Source of the DNA: Moorena producens 3L
GTDB taxonomy: Bacteria; Cyanobacteriota; Cyanobacteriia; Cyanobacteriales; Coleofasciculaceae
DNA: 64,000 nucleotides
Assembly (NCBI RefSeq): GCF_000211815.1
Contig: NZ_GL890964.1
Location: 37,409-101,408 of the forward strand
Reading direction: 5' to 3'
Position numbers and translations under genes: made by a program. The notes under the pieces were generated by a model that made no database searches, was not told the DNA's origin, and saw nothing but the letters and a program-made list of their open reading frames with translations. Positions 1 through 8,712 of this stretch are shown piece by piece. Every line of letters starts with the position of its first letter. Positions within the stretch are counted from its first letter, which is position 1.

Positions 1-333
1 TGGGGTTGTTACACTTATCTGAATACTTTGATCTCAATACTTTGATCTCAATACTTTACAAGCATTACCCTTCAGCATTTTAACCCCTTGTGCAACCAAT
101 TTCAATTAAATTTCAATTAAGTTGTGCTCAAAGAAAGTACATTCGTCAAAGGGGAATAACACTAGACACCACCAGACACTACTAGAAGATGCTATGTCTG
201 AATGCAGCTTGTTATCTATTGTACTGTTAAGGACAATCTGTTATCGGTACTCAGTACTGACGTACTACCAACTCAATACTACCTTAGGTAAAGTAGAGAA
301 TTTTCGTAATATTATTAAGGAACATCTATTGTT
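1..333. other. Intergenic, window edge
   Basis: No gene is supported here. A 71-codon open frame (122-337) lacks family features and is not believed. The stretch is AT-rich. A possible ribosome binding site AAGGAA at about 317-322 precedes the ATG at 334. Confidence 0.4.
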
Positions 334-1134
334 ATGACACAGCGTTACGTTCGAGTTAAATCTTCTAAAGGACAGACCTACTACGGCTTGTTACAGGTGA
401 CCCGCACTATTCAGGTGCTGGATGCACCACCTTGGTTACAGGGACAACCCATAGATTTAGAGTTGGAACCAGAAAGCTATCAATTGCTGGCTCCGTGTGC
501 ACCAACTAAAATCGTGGCTGTAGGCAAAAACTATACTGAACACGCAGCGGAATTGGGAACATCAGTTCCTGAGGAACCTTTACTGTTTCTTAAACCCCCT
601 ACCACTATAATTCCTGACTCTCAAGCCATCCAGTATCCGCCTCAGTCTCAGCGAGTAGACTATGAGGGAGAATTAGCACTGGTAATCGGTGACTATTGCT
701 TAGACTGCACACCAGACGAAGCTCAATCCAAAATTTGGGGTTATACGATCGCTAATGACGTAACGGCTCGGGATTTACAAAAGCGGGATGCCCAATGGAC
801 CAGGGCTAAGGGATTTAATAGCTTTTGTCCCCTCGGACCCTGGATAGTCCGGGAATTGAGTGCTGGGGCAAAATTGCAGACATTTCTGAATGACAACCCT
901 GAGCCAGTACAATCAGCTTTAATTAGTCAAATGGTATTTCCGCCAGATGTTCTGGTATCTTACATTTCCCAGGTGATGACCCTAGTACCAGGAGATGTGA
1001 TCCTTACGGGGACACCCCAAGGAGTAGGACCAATGGAAGTTGGCGATCGCGTCCGGGTGGAAATTGAGGGAATTGGCCAGTTGGAAAATACGGTGAGCTT
1101 ACGCCCTTCACAGGCCAAGACTAAGGAATACTAG
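334..1134 (+). CDS. Fumarylacetoacetate hydrolase (FAH) family protein
   Basis: A 266-residue protein of the FAH superfamily, a cytosolic metal-dependent family acting on beta-keto or enol acids (hydrolases, decarboxylases, oxaloacetate tautomerases). The FAH domain covers about residues 60-255. Visible are VAVGKNYTEHAAELG, the acidic metal-site segment DYEGELALVIG, the NDVTARDLQ motif, and the C-terminal LTGTPQGVGPMEVGD loop typical of the family. Length fits the single-domain bacterial members. AAGGAA about 12 nt upstream supports the ATG. It is convergent with the Tic20-like gene, overlapping it by 4 nt. The family is clear; the exact substrate cannot be told from sequence. Confidence 0.88.
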   Translation: MTQRYVRVKSSKGQTYYGLLQVTRTIQVLDAPPWLQGQPIDLELEPESYQLLAPCAPTKIVAVGKNYTEHAAELGTSVPEEPLLFLKPPTTIIPDSQAIQYPPQSQRVDYEGELALVIGDYCLDCTPDEAQSKIWGYTIANDVTARDLQKRDAQWTRAKGFNSFCPLGPWIVRELSAGAKLQTFLNDNPEPVQSALISQMVFPPDVLVSYISQVMTLVPGDVILTGTPQGVGPMEVGDRVRVEIEGIGQLENTVSLRPSQAKTKEY

Positions 1135-1607
1135 GGGACTTGGCTGTAAACGGCTTGACTAAGGCTTGGTATTTCTGCGTAACGACCCATCAATGATTGA
1201 ATCATGGAGTAGCCGCAGGCGGCAAGGATTCCTAAAAATACTACATTATACAAGGTTTCTGTTAGCAAGTTAACCCCTAGTGCTTGGCGTAAAATTGGCA
1301 ACAATAGAAAACCCAAAACTAAAAGAATGTCTAAAAGAATCGCCTGCATGGTGTTAAAGCGAACAAAATGGCTGATTCGTGGGTTTCTGACTACGGCTAA
1401 GAACAAAACAAAGAAAATAATTAACCCCGCCAACGGCAAACGGTAGTAAATTGAAATTAATGGTTGTAGTGGCAGGTAAATAATGCCCAGAATGGGAAAC
1501 TGTCTTAGCAGAAATTGACCAAAGGGCAAAACCACAATTAGAGGCAGTATATATGCAAGGGCTGCAAAAATCCGGTCTTTAACATCTGTTGATCCGCGCC
1601 AAGTCAT
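1131..1607 (-). CDS. Tic20-like membrane protein
   Basis: A 158-residue protein with about four hydrophobic helices (near residues 13-35, 55-72, 85-105 and 120-140), typical of the Tic20/Ycf60 family related to the chloroplast inner-envelope import channel. The N-terminal segment after TWRGSTDVKDRIFAALAY and the FNTMQAILLDILLVLG segment are characteristic of cyanobacterial members, whose role in cyanobacteria is unclear. AAGGAG lies about 8 nt before the ATG, supporting the start. It ends against the convergent FAH gene with a 4-nt overlap. Confidence 0.85.
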   Translation of the reverse strand: MTWRGSTDVKDRIFAALAYILPLIVVLPFGQFLLRQFPILGIIYLPLQPLISIYYRLPLAGLIIFFVLFLAVVRNPRISHFVRFNTMQAILLDILLVLGFLLLPILRQALGVNLLTETLYNVVFLGILAACGYSMIQSLMGRYAEIPSLSQAVYSQVP

Positions 1608-1703
1608 CGTGATTTCTCCTTGAAGATGTTCAGATCAGGGTTACACTAACTATTATTCAGCATAGCGCAGCACAACACTCTACCCCATCGCAACCTGAAA
1701 TGC

Positions 1704-1734
1704 GATTGACCTTTGGTCACGCTTCGCGATCGCT
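1704..1734. repeat. Small dispersed repeat at a HIP1 site
   Basis: A GCGA + GACC..GGTC hairpin core + GCTTCGCGATCGC arrangement. It is a variant of the 32-nt HIP1-inserted repeat best seen at 58292-58501. Confidence 0.6.
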
Positions 1735-1776
1735 TAGTACAAAAGTTCTTACTACAAAAGTTCTTACTACAAAAGT

Positions 1777-1974
1777 TTACTCCATATTTACCAGACGGAA
1801 GCCCATTTCACACTCATACTGTTGAGCTTGCTTCTCACTTAGCTTCTTGAGGAGATGAGCACACACCAATTTGCCTTGATGCCAGCGAGGTTGACCACTT
1901 GGGTCAGCCAGTAAACAACATTGGCAGACAAGGTCGGGGGAAATTACTTGGTTGTCCGTTAGAATTACTAACAT
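1777..1974 (-). CDS. Small Cys-rich conserved hypothetical protein
   Basis: A 65-residue protein with a CQCC cluster near residues 18-21 and two further Cys, WHQGKLVCAHLL (about 31-42) and YECEMGFRLV (about 53-62). The Cys spacing suggests metal binding, but this is inference. I recognise the general look of small cyanobacterial conserved proteins, not a named family. No operon partner: the Tic20 gene is 170 nt downstream on the same strand with an SDR-type repeat in between. Confidence 0.6.
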   Translation of the reverse strand: MLVILTDNQVISPDLVCQCCLLADPSGQPRWHQGKLVCAHLLKKLSEKQAQQYECEMGFRLVNME

Positions 1975-2377
1975 AGCACTAATCCTGTTACGCTATCAGG
2001 GCTGATGCCGAAGCAAGATACTCTAAGGTCTTCTCAACAGGCTGGAGGATAGGGAAAAATGTTTATTTGCTCACGACACCTTATGCCCATACTAATCGAG
2101 AAACTCTTGACCAATCACCTTAGTGCTTAAGTCTTGTTTATAAGTGCTGTTGATTAGAACTATTGCTTAACCCTATTCTTATCTTATTAGATCCCCTGGA
2201 TGATAAGTGTTGTATAATAAATAATTTAACATAATAAAAACTTTAAGTTTTGCTAAAAATTGGCCTAATCTGAGTCTGAATCGTTCCAGAATCAAGCTTT
2301 AAGCTCATCCTTACCGATGAATTGTTTGACAGGACTTATGAAAAACTGGTGAAAAACTGGGCATCAAACGCCCATAT

Positions 2378-2425
2378 GTAGTAGGAATAAGTAGTAGGGA
2401 TAAGTAGTAGGGATAAGTAATAGGG
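2378..2425. repeat. 13-bp tandem repeat, about 3.5 units
   Basis: The unit GTAGTAGGGATAA occurs three times head to tail (first copy with one mismatch), followed by a partial degenerate unit. Confidence 0.85.
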
Positions 2426-2492
2426 TGCGTTAATAACCAACCCTGTAGGTATATTTACTGGGTAAGTCCTGTTTAAGGGTCGTGTCCAACTA

Positions 2493-2514
2493 AACGGGCA
2501 AGGGGTCTCCCGTT
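2493..2514. repeat. Inverted repeat, possible left-end hairpin of the TnpB element
   Basis: AACGGG (2493-2498) pairs with CCCGTT (2509-2514). IS200/IS605 ends carry such subterminal hairpins, but the element boundary cannot be fixed from one copy. Confidence 0.35.
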
Positions 2515-2704
2515 ATAATCGCGTGATTTAACGGGTTAGAAGTTACCGTAAGACAGTTGAGCCTTATTTCATATAACTTAAACTTATGACTCACAGACTG
2601 TCGCTTATAAAGGCTAAACTGTCTAAGGCGCGCGTCTCCGGGGAATTGCCCGACTGGGTATATTGGTTCTTGAGATATTGTTTGAGTTGTTTAACTAAGG
2701 GCTG

Positions 2705-3964
2705 ATGATACTGACCTACTGCTACAGAATTAAGCCGAACACCGAACAAGTAGCCATCATGGAAAGATGGCTAGAACTATTGCGCCGTCACTGGAACTAT
2801 GCTCTAGGGCAAAGACTTGATTGGCTCAATAGGAGTCGTTGCTCTATTGATAGATGTAGTATCGTTAGTGAACCAATTGGTGAAATACCAGAACCACTCA
2901 ATTATTACACTCAGCAATCAGCCCTCAAGGAAACCAAACGGTTGTTCCCTGAGTACAAAAAAATTTACGCAGAAACTCAACAAGTTAATCTACAACGACT
3001 TAATAAAGCGTGGGAAAGATGGAGGAAACCTGTCAAGGGTGGCAAGCGGGGTGGAAGACCTCGTTTCAAGAAGCCTGGAGAACTTAGATCTTTTGTCTTT
3101 CCTAGGGTGAATAGTTCTAAAGCGGGGGCGCACTTAATTGATGGAGTTTTAAAACTAAGCAAGATCGGTTCTATTCCTGTGGTAATGCATCGACCATTGC
3201 CGGATGGATTCACTCTCAAGCAGTGTACTATTGTCAAAAAAGCTGATGGTTGGTATTGCTGCATTTCAATGAAGGATCATACCGTCCCTGAAATATTACC
3301 TATAGATTCAGTTAAGTCTGCTGTCGGAATTGATGTTGGCTTAGAAAAGTTTTTAACTACATCTGACGGTGAAGCAGTACCGATCCCACAGTTCTACAGG
3401 AAGGCTCAAGACAGACTGGCATTAGCTCAAAAAGCGATGTCCCGTCGTGTCAAGGGTTCTAACAACTGGAAAAAAGCTAAAAAGCAAGTTAGCTTGTTGC
3501 ATCTTCACTTAGCTCGTTGCAGAAAAGAGTTTCATTATCAGGTTGCTCATTGGTTGTGTAATAAATATGACTTAATTGCTCACGAAAATTTAAATATCAA
3601 AGGACTTGCTCGAATAAGACACGCAAAATCAATACATGATGCTGCGTGGGGGTCATTTCTAGAAATCTTACAAGCAGTGGCGGTCAAACGCGGTTTGTTA
3701 GTCCAGGAAGTTAATCCACGGGGTACAAGTATCGAGTGTTTCAATTGTGGAGCTTCAGTTGAGAAAAATCTCGCTGACAGAGTCCATCATTGTCCTGATT
3801 GTGGAGTAAAAATTGACCGCGATTGGAATAGTGGCATCAACATTTTGAATCGTGCATTAATGGCGGTTGGACTGCCGCTCAATGGCTGTGGTAAATCGAT
3901 ACAGGATATCGAGGAGCAGCAAGTCTCATTTGCGAATTTGAGAAGCCCACATCATAATCTCTGA
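2705..3964 (+). CDS. tnpB: IS200/IS605-family TnpB (RNA-guided nuclease)
   Basis: A 419-residue TnpB-type protein. Order: N-terminal helix-turn-helix segment (MILTYCYRIKPNTEQ start typical of the family), a central OrfB_IS605 domain, a RuvC-like nuclease split into GIDVGLEKFLTT (Asp, about residue 210), AHENLNIKGLAR (Glu, about 296) and DRDWNSGINI (Asp, about 374). A zinc-finger-like CFNCG..CPDCG lies between the last two. All three catalytic acids are present and the length is full, so it may be active. No TnpA lies beside it, so it is a non-autonomous or TnpB-only element. Known TnpB proteins use an omega-RNA made from their own 3' end; matching hairpins lie at 3946-3975 and 3997-4031. Confidence 0.93.
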   Translation: MILTYCYRIKPNTEQVAIMERWLELLRRHWNYALGQRLDWLNRSRCSIDRCSIVSEPIGEIPEPLNYYTQQSALKETKRLFPEYKKIYAETQQVNLQRLNKAWERWRKPVKGGKRGGRPRFKKPGELRSFVFPRVNSSKAGAHLIDGVLKLSKIGSIPVVMHRPLPDGFTLKQCTIVKKADGWYCCISMKDHTVPEILPIDSVKSAVGIDVGLEKFLTTSDGEAVPIPQFYRKAQDRLALAQKAMSRRVKGSNNWKKAKKQVSLLHLHLARCRKEFHYQVAHWLCNKYDLIAHENLNIKGLARIRHAKSIHDAAWGSFLEILQAVAVKRGLLVQEVNPRGTSIECFNCGASVEKNLADRVHHCPDCGVKIDRDWNSGINILNRALMAVGLPLNGCGKSIQDIEEQQVSFANLRSPHHNL

Positions 3965-4031
3965 TTTGATGTGGGAGTGGTCACAAAATCTTCAGGGCGA
4001 CTAAAGCTGCTATGTCGGTACCGGTAGTCGC
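3946..4031 (+). ncRNA. Candidate omega-RNA / right end of the TnpB element
   Basis: Two strong hairpins sit at the tnpB 3' end. CCCACATCA (3946-3954) pairs perfectly with TGATGTGGG (3967-3975) across the stop codon, and GCGACTA (3997-4003) pairs with TAGTCGC (4025-4031). An RNA overlapping the ORF end and extending past it is what is known for TnpB omega-RNAs. The exact 3' boundary and the guide are not determined. Confidence 0.5.
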
Positions 4032-4190
4032 TGATGGGATAAACCCGTGCATCAAAGCGCTACCTCAGTTTTTGATTCCCGCTCCTGCCTAGACGGGGCT
4101 TTATTGCCTCAGAGGATTTTTTGTAAGCACTTACACCTTTAAGGTTGTTGTGTCAATACCCAAACGTGATCGATCCTAGAAGTAAAGAAA

Positions 4191-5474
4191 GTGACTCAAA
4201 CTAACTTAGATTTTCTCGCCGAAACCGATCCCACGATAGCCACGTATCTGGGACAGGAACTCCAACGCCAACGGGAGCATCTGGAACTTATTGCTAGTGA
4301 GAACTTCACCTCCCCAGCGGTGATGGCAGCACAAGGCTCAGTGCTAACTAACAAATATGCTGAGGGATTGCCCGGAAAGCGCTACTATGGCGGCTGTGAG
4401 TTCATTGACAAAGTCGAACAAGTAGCGATTGACCGTGCTAAAGAACTATTTGGTGCTGCTCATGCCAATGTGCAGCCCCATTCTGGCGCTCAAGCGAACT
4501 TTGCAGTATTTCTAGCCTTACTAAAACCTGGTGACAAGATTATGGGGATGGATTTGTCCCATGGCGGACACCTTACCCATGGGTCACCGGTCAATGTGTC
4601 GGGCAAATGGTTTGAGGTGTGTCACTACGGTGTCAGCCAGGAGACTGAACAATTGGACTATGGTCAGATTCGGGAACTTGCTCTGAAAGAGCGTCCCAAA
4701 CTGATTATTTGCGGCTATTCCGCCTATCCCCGAATCATTGACTTTGAGAAATTCCGGGCCATTGCTGATGAAGTGGGTGCCTACCTGATGGCGGATATGG
4801 CTCACATTGCTGGTTTAGTTGCTACTGGTCATCACCCTAACCCCCTTCCTCACTGCCATGTGGTCACTACTACCACTCACAAGACCCTGCGTGGTCCAAG
4901 GGGTGGCTTGATTCTGACCAATCAATCGGATTTGGGTAAAAAGTTCGATAAGGCAGTGTTTCCCGGAACTCAGGGGGGTCCGTTGGAACATGTGATTGCT
5001 GGTAAAGCTGTTGCCTTTGGGGAAGCCTTGACCCCAGCATTCAAAACCTATTCTGCCCAGGTGATTGAAAATGCTAAGGCTTTGGCAACGGCACTGCAAA
5101 ACCGGGAGTTAAAGATTGTTTCTGGTGGTACAGATAACCATGTATTACTGGTAGATTTGCGCTCTATTGGTATGACAGGTAAGCGAGCTGACCAACTGGT
5201 GAGCGGTGTCAAGATTACGGCTAACAAAAACACTGTTCCCTTTGACCCAGAGTCGCCCTTTGTCACCAGTGGCTTGCGCCTAGGTTCCCCCGCCATGACT
5301 ACCCGAGGCATGGGAGTGGCAGAATTTACTGAGATTGGTAATATTATTGCCGATCGCTTACTGAATCGAGAGGATGAGCAAGTGGCAACTCAATGTCGCC
5401 AGCGTGTGGCACAGTTATGCGATCGCTTTCCTCTGTATCCCCATTTGACCATTCCTTTACCAAGTTTGGTCTAA
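4191..5474 (+). CDS. glyA: Serine hydroxymethyltransferase
   Basis: A 427-residue, full-length PLP enzyme. It interconverts serine and glycine with tetrahydrofolate and feeds one-carbon metabolism and photorespiratory glycine/serine exchange in the cytosol. The family sequence runs ELIASENFTS near the N-terminus, NKYAEGLPGKRYYGGCEFID, the PLP-lysine motif TTTTHKTLRGPRGG (Lys about 230) and VSGGTDNHVLLVDL. Translation begins at GTG 4191, which fits the family N-terminus (LAETDPTIATYLGQEL). No riboswitch-like structure was recognised upstream; the leader overlaps the right end of the TnpB element. Confidence 0.97.
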   Translation: MTQTNLDFLAETDPTIATYLGQELQRQREHLELIASENFTSPAVMAAQGSVLTNKYAEGLPGKRYYGGCEFIDKVEQVAIDRAKELFGAAHANVQPHSGAQANFAVFLALLKPGDKIMGMDLSHGGHLTHGSPVNVSGKWFEVCHYGVSQETEQLDYGQIRELALKERPKLIICGYSAYPRIIDFEKFRAIADEVGAYLMADMAHIAGLVATGHHPNPLPHCHVVTTTTHKTLRGPRGGLILTNQSDLGKKFDKAVFPGTQGGPLEHVIAGKAVAFGEALTPAFKTYSAQVIENAKALATALQNRELKIVSGGTDNHVLLVDLRSIGMTGKRADQLVSGVKITANKNTVPFDPESPFVTSGLRLGSPAMTTRGMGVAEFTEIGNIIADRLLNREDEQVATQCRQRVAQLCDRFPLYPHLTIPLPSLV

Positions 5475-5586
5475 GGGTTGAGGGTTGACGGTTGAGGGTT
5501 AAGCGTCAGCATAAAACCAACAGTAGGGTGGGCTAATAACGCACCCTACTGTAGTCTTCGCTTTGGTTTATCAGGGAGTCGGGAGC

Positions 5587-5627
5587 GGTGCGCTTGACCC
5601 GTAATTAAATTACGGGTCAAGCGCACC
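5587..5627. repeat. Near-perfect 41-bp palindrome
   Basis: Two 20-nt arms are perfectly complementary around a single A (arms start GGTGCGCTTGACCCG and end CGGGTCAAGCGCACC). It interrupts a GGGAGTC heptamer repeat. A diverged relative lies at 19985-20030. Confidence 0.9.
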
Positions 5628-5730
5628 GAGGGAGTCGGGAGTCGGTAACTTCGGATTAAAAGAACTGTCCGCCGTAACCCACCAATAGTCAGCGATTTCA
5701 GTTGTCTTAAGATTTAGCTGTCCGGCAAAA

Positions 5731-5775
5731 GAAGCCCCACACCTAATGCGTAGCATAGGTGTGGGATGAATTTTG
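5731..5775. repeat. Orphan IS605/TnpB-type end hairpin
   Basis: GAAGCC then CCCACACCT (5736-5744) pairs with AGGTGTGGG (5757-5765), followed by GATGAATTTTGCAC. Layout and flanking GAAGCC match the hairpin at the end of the tnpB gene (3942-3982) with no gene attached. Confidence 0.5.
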
Positions 5776-5820
5776 CACAGGGTATTATAAAATTGCTATA
5801 ATATATGTACTGATAAACAA

Positions 5821-5848
5821 AGCCGTTCGCGTAGCGTGGCCTACGGCC
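5821..5848. repeat. Small dispersed repeat (SDR) copy
   Basis: GCCGTTCGCGTAGCGTGGCC followed by TACGGCC: the reverse orientation of the 32-nt SDR seen at 58292-58501. Confidence 0.6.
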
Positions 5849-6008
5849 TTAAATGCTGGGCAAGTCAGCCACTTACGTGCCTAAAAAATAGAACTTATTG
5901 TATTGTTCCGGTGGGTCGGGGCATCCCGTGTCGTTAATAAAGTAACCCGTGTATCCGTTCGCGCCCCGCGTCGGCGAAAGCCGATAGTGATGGCTGGAGT
6001 TGGTAAGA

Positions 6009-6051
6009 AGCCCACACTGTAATCTTCGATGAGCGTGTGGGAGTATGTCAC
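6009..6051. repeat. Second orphan IS605/TnpB-type end hairpin
   Basis: GAAG followed by CCCACAC (6011-6017) pairing with GTGTGGG (6035-6041), then GAGTATGTCAC, very like GAGTGGTCAC after the tnpB hairpin. It is probably the solo right end of a lost element. Confidence 0.5.
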
Positions 6052-6182
6052 TTTATAAACAGTTTCTAAGTCCTATTCTGTCAACATCAATAATGGAACA
6101 GCCCTTATTCACACATTTAAATTGTGAATAGGGGCGCTTTGGGGAGATGGGGAGATGGTCAGAGGGTAGACCGGCTTTTTCA

Positions 6183-6262
6183 CAAGTGGATTGACCGTTG
6201 GTCACGCTACGGGAACGATTGGCCGTTGGCCAAGCTACGCGATTGACCGTAGGTCACGCTAC
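6183..6262. repeat. Cluster of three degenerate SDR units
   Basis: Three copies of GATTG(A/G)CCGT(T/A)GG(T/C)CA(C/A)GCTAC follow each other, each with the GACC/GGTC or GGCC hairpin core of the SDR family. Confidence 0.6.
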
Positions 6263-6417
6263 TTGAGGTGGAAATTTAAATGCATCTTAGGGAACCCAAG
6301 TATAGCGTTTTTATTTGAGATGTAAACATAGGACTGCATCAATATAGGGAACAGGAAACAGAGAACAGGGAAGAGTAGGAAGGGTGCATCTCATATTTGT
6401 AAAAAAGATCGGAAGTG

Positions 6418-6466
6418 TGGGGCCCGGGCGCGGGGAGTGTGGGGCCCGGGCGCGGGGAGTGTAGAA
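6418..6466. repeat. 24-bp GC-rich direct duplication
   Basis: A unit containing GGGGCCCGGGCGCGGGGAG occurs twice in tandem. It stands out sharply from AT-rich surroundings. Confidence 0.8.
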
Positions 6467-6554
6467 ATTTTCGCCCGAATTTTTGCCTAATTGCAAAACT
6501 GAGATGCACCCAGTAGGAAAGAGCTCCGAATAGTTTTTGATGTTATCAGAAAGC

Positions 6555-6598
6555 GATGCAGCGCGGTCATGGGGGTTCCCCCCATGACCGACTGCATC
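6555..6598. repeat. GATGCAG...CTGCATC nested palindromic repeat, copy 1
   Basis: Outer arms GATGCAG (6555-6561) and CTGCATC (6592-6598) enclose a long stem CGGTCATGGGGG / CCCCCATGACCG. The sequence is followed by AAGACA, as in the other two copies (7277-7321, 19978-20058). Confidence 0.8.
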
Positions 6599-7092
6599 AA
6601 GACACAGCAATATTGTTTATGACCTATTGGTAAATGCTATATTGACTGAATTATCTCTTATCAAAGAATTTTTCATTAAAACTTGATTATTTTAAAGATT
6701 GAGTAAATTTTACTTGGATTAGCTCAATTTTTCCAGATTTATATGTAATATTATTCTTGGGAAATAAATCAGTCATCAACGTTAAATCGTTCTTGTCATA
6801 GCTACCAACCTAAAGCAGTAAAAGAAAAGACCTCCCTCTGGGGATAATAATCAACAATGAACTCTATCTTGAGAGAGCGCTGCTTGAGTTCGTAGCGATT
6901 TTTCTGATTAGTTACATCCATGCTTAAACTAGTTGGCTTGGATGTGTCAGATCATGGTGCTTGCGTATTAAGAGGCTCTAGATTTTAGAATTAATTGATT
7001 TGAGCCCCTTGATATTTAGATGTTCTGACTTATAGCTTTTATGGCCTTGATGAGGTATGGTTATCAACCTCAAAGTCCTCCTTACAAATGGG

Positions 7093-7207
7093 GACCAACG
7101 GGGAGCATCCCAATTTGGCACGTTAGCTCTTTTTAGGGGGCTGAAACCCTTGAAATATCGTTGCTTTGGGTAATATTGTTTCCAAAATGGGATGCTCCCG
7201 ACCAACG
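7093..7207. mobile_element. MITE with 18-bp TIRs and 8-bp target duplication
   Basis: Terminal inverted repeats GGGAGCATCCCAATTTGG (7101-7118) and CCAAAATGGGATGCTCCC (7182-7199) match at 17 of 18 positions. The 99-bp element is flanked by the perfect 8-bp direct repeat GACCAACG (7093-7100 and 7200-7207), a target-site duplication. It carries no gene. A TIR-like fragment (GGGGAGCATCCCATT) recurs near 53600. Confidence 0.85.
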
Positions 7208-7276
7208 GGGGATCGCTTTGTACCTCATTGAAGAGAGAATTGCTATATTAATAAATTCTCCAATACTCTCCAAACC

Positions 7277-7321
7277 GATGCAGTGGCTCATAGGATAAAC
7301 CCCCTTTTGCCGCGCTGCATC
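7277..7321. repeat. GATGCAG...CTGCATC repeat, copy 2
   Basis: GATGCAG (7277-7283) and CTGCATC (7315-7321) followed by AAGACATAG. The inner stem is weaker than in copy 1. Confidence 0.7.
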
Positions 7322-7394
7322 AAGACATAGTTACAGCAAATAGTGTCGTCGCGAAAACCATCGTATTTTCCCTAACAAAGGAGTAATCAAGTTT

Positions 7395-8192
7395 ATGTCT
7401 ACTCGCCAATTGTTCAATGTCTTAACCCTATGCTCAGGTACAGTAAGTTTAGTTAGTGCCGCAACTCTTTTAAGTGCTAACCCAGCTTTGGCAATTGTCA
7501 ATGGCAGTTTTGAGACTGGTGATTTCAACCCATGGGCAACCATAGGCGACACTAGTATTGAGACAGCAGAGTTTGGAAGTGGTCCAACAGATGGAGACTT
7601 CCAAGCTTTACTAACTACTGGTGTTGGCTCAGTTCCTGTCTCGGATATAGAAACATTCCTAGGATTAACAGCTGGAAGCTTAGCTACTATCCCTAATCTT
7701 CCCAATGTAGATACTCCCACAGAGGGTTCTGCAATTCAACAAACCTTCACTGCCTATGCCGGAGATATTTTGACTTTTGATTGGAACTTTCTCACGAATG
7801 AATTTACATCATCTTTGAATCCAGAAGATTTTAACGGTCTTCCCTTTGTTAATCCAGAAGTTTTTAACGATTTTTCCTTCGTCAGCATCTCTCAAATGGT
7901 AGATGGACTAGCTGACACCAACTCCCCACTATTCATAGAATCTTTGACACCTTTCTTTCAGACACCTTTCTTTGAAGAGACTGGCTTTCAGAGTTTTTCT
8001 TATACCTTTGAAACTTCTGGAACCTTTAGTTTAGGACTTGGAGTCTTGGACGAGGATGATCCTTTTGTTGACTCTGGACTGCTGATTGACAATGTTCAGC
8101 TAACACCCGTTCCGGAACCTGCTTCAATTTTGGGCTTACTAGCATTAGGTGCTTTGGGAACAGGTGCAGCTTTCAAAAAAAAGACTGCTTAA
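7395..8192 (+). CDS. Secreted PEP-CTERM sorting-domain protein
   Basis: A 265-residue protein with an N-terminal signal peptide (hydrophobic segment to about residue 33, SANPALA before the mature start) and a C-terminal PEP-CTERM signal: VPEPASILGLLALGALGTGAAF then basic KKK. PEP-CTERM tails direct export and exosortase-linked surface attachment in bacteria that make exopolysaccharide. The body is a beta-rich NGSFETGDFNPW-type domain, common in such proteins, with no enzymatic motif that I recognise. AAGGAG (7378-7383) precedes the ATG. A good terminator follows at 8279, so it is monocistronic. Confidence 0.88.
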   Translation: MSTRQLFNVLTLCSGTVSLVSAATLLSANPALAIVNGSFETGDFNPWATIGDTSIETAEFGSGPTDGDFQALLTTGVGSVPVSDIETFLGLTAGSLATIPNLPNVDTPTEGSAIQQTFTAYAGDILTFDWNFLTNEFTSSLNPEDFNGLPFVNPEVFNDFSFVSISQMVDGLADTNSPLFIESLTPFFQTPFFEETGFQSFSYTFETSGTFSLGLGVLDEDDPFVDSGLLIDNVQLTPVPEPASILGLLALGALGTGAAFKKKTA

Positions 8193-8712
8193 GCATATGC
8201 GCTACCCGAACAGCGTTCAGCGCTCAGCAGTCAGCAGACAAATAAATCCTTCTAATTAGTTTAAATTAATCCTCAAAAAACCCCACTGGTTTAAGACACT
8301 GGTGGGGTTAATTTATGATATAATTTGTCTACAAATTTATCAATATTTAAATGCAGCAATTAATTTATACCGTCTGGCGTACAGGTGAAAGCCTATAGAA
8401 GGCTAACCGCTTCCTACTCCCTACTCCCTACTCCCTTAATAAAATTATCCCTAGGTTTTAGTACTTATCCTGATTTCAACACAGGTTTTGAAGCTGTATA
8501 CTTGACAAAACTTCAGAGAATGCTATAACACGGGTTTATGGCAGGGTTGCTCCAACTGATATATGGTAGATATCTGCTTGTTCTGATGCGCGCCTGTGGC
8601 ATTTCTATCGAAACAAACTCCTTGGTGACAGGCGATATCCGTATATTGGGCAACTAACCCCATACTGTGCAACTCAAAAGTACTTAAGACTTGACGCTAC
8701 AGGAAATAAACA
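8193..8712. other. Intergenic between PEP-CTERM gene and efflux operon
   Basis: Holds the terminator at 8279-8310 and a CTACTCC heptamer tandem (about 8412-8435). No gene is supported. The efflux promoter should lie here, but no clear -10/-35 pair stands out. Confidence 0.5.
8279..8310 (+). terminator. Rho-independent-type terminator after the PEP-CTERM gene
   Basis: CCCCACTGGT (8281-8290) pairs with ACTGGTGGGG (8298-8307), with two G-U pairs, flanked by AA and TT so the stem can extend. The U-tract is short. Confidence 0.65.

Larger units (their letters stand above)
1975..2704. other. Intergenic before TnpB
   Basis: No gene supported in 730 nt. It holds a 13-nt tandem repeat (2378-2425) and a small inverted repeat (2493-2514) that may belong to the left side of the IS605-type element. 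The rest is AT-rich with nothing recognised. Confidence 0.5.
5475..7394. other. 1.9 kb repeat-filled intergenic region
   Basis: No credible gene. It is a nest of repeats: a palindrome (5587-5627), two orphan TnpB-end-like hairpins (5731-5775, 6009-6051), SDR copies (5821-5848, 6183-6262), a 24-bp GC-rich direct duplication (about 6418-6466), two GATGCAG/CTGCATC elements (6555-6598, 7277-7321) and a MITE with target duplication (7101-7199). Between about 6610 and 6970 I see only AT-rich sequence. Confidence 0.7.

Noticed and set aside
122..337. 71-codon ORF upstream of the FAH gene
   Set aside because: No family features, odd composition, overlaps the next start; likely chance.
4032..4190. 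Possible riboswitch in front of glyA
   Set aside because: Small stems are present, but none matches a glycine or SAM riboswitch pattern I can defend; the area is the TnpB element right end.
6311..6610. 99-codon ORF on the minus strand
   Set aside because: Made of GC-rich duplications and palindromic repeats; no protein-like pattern.
6978..7205. 75-codon ORF on the minus strand
   Set aside because: Runs through the MITE and its TIR; repeat artefact.
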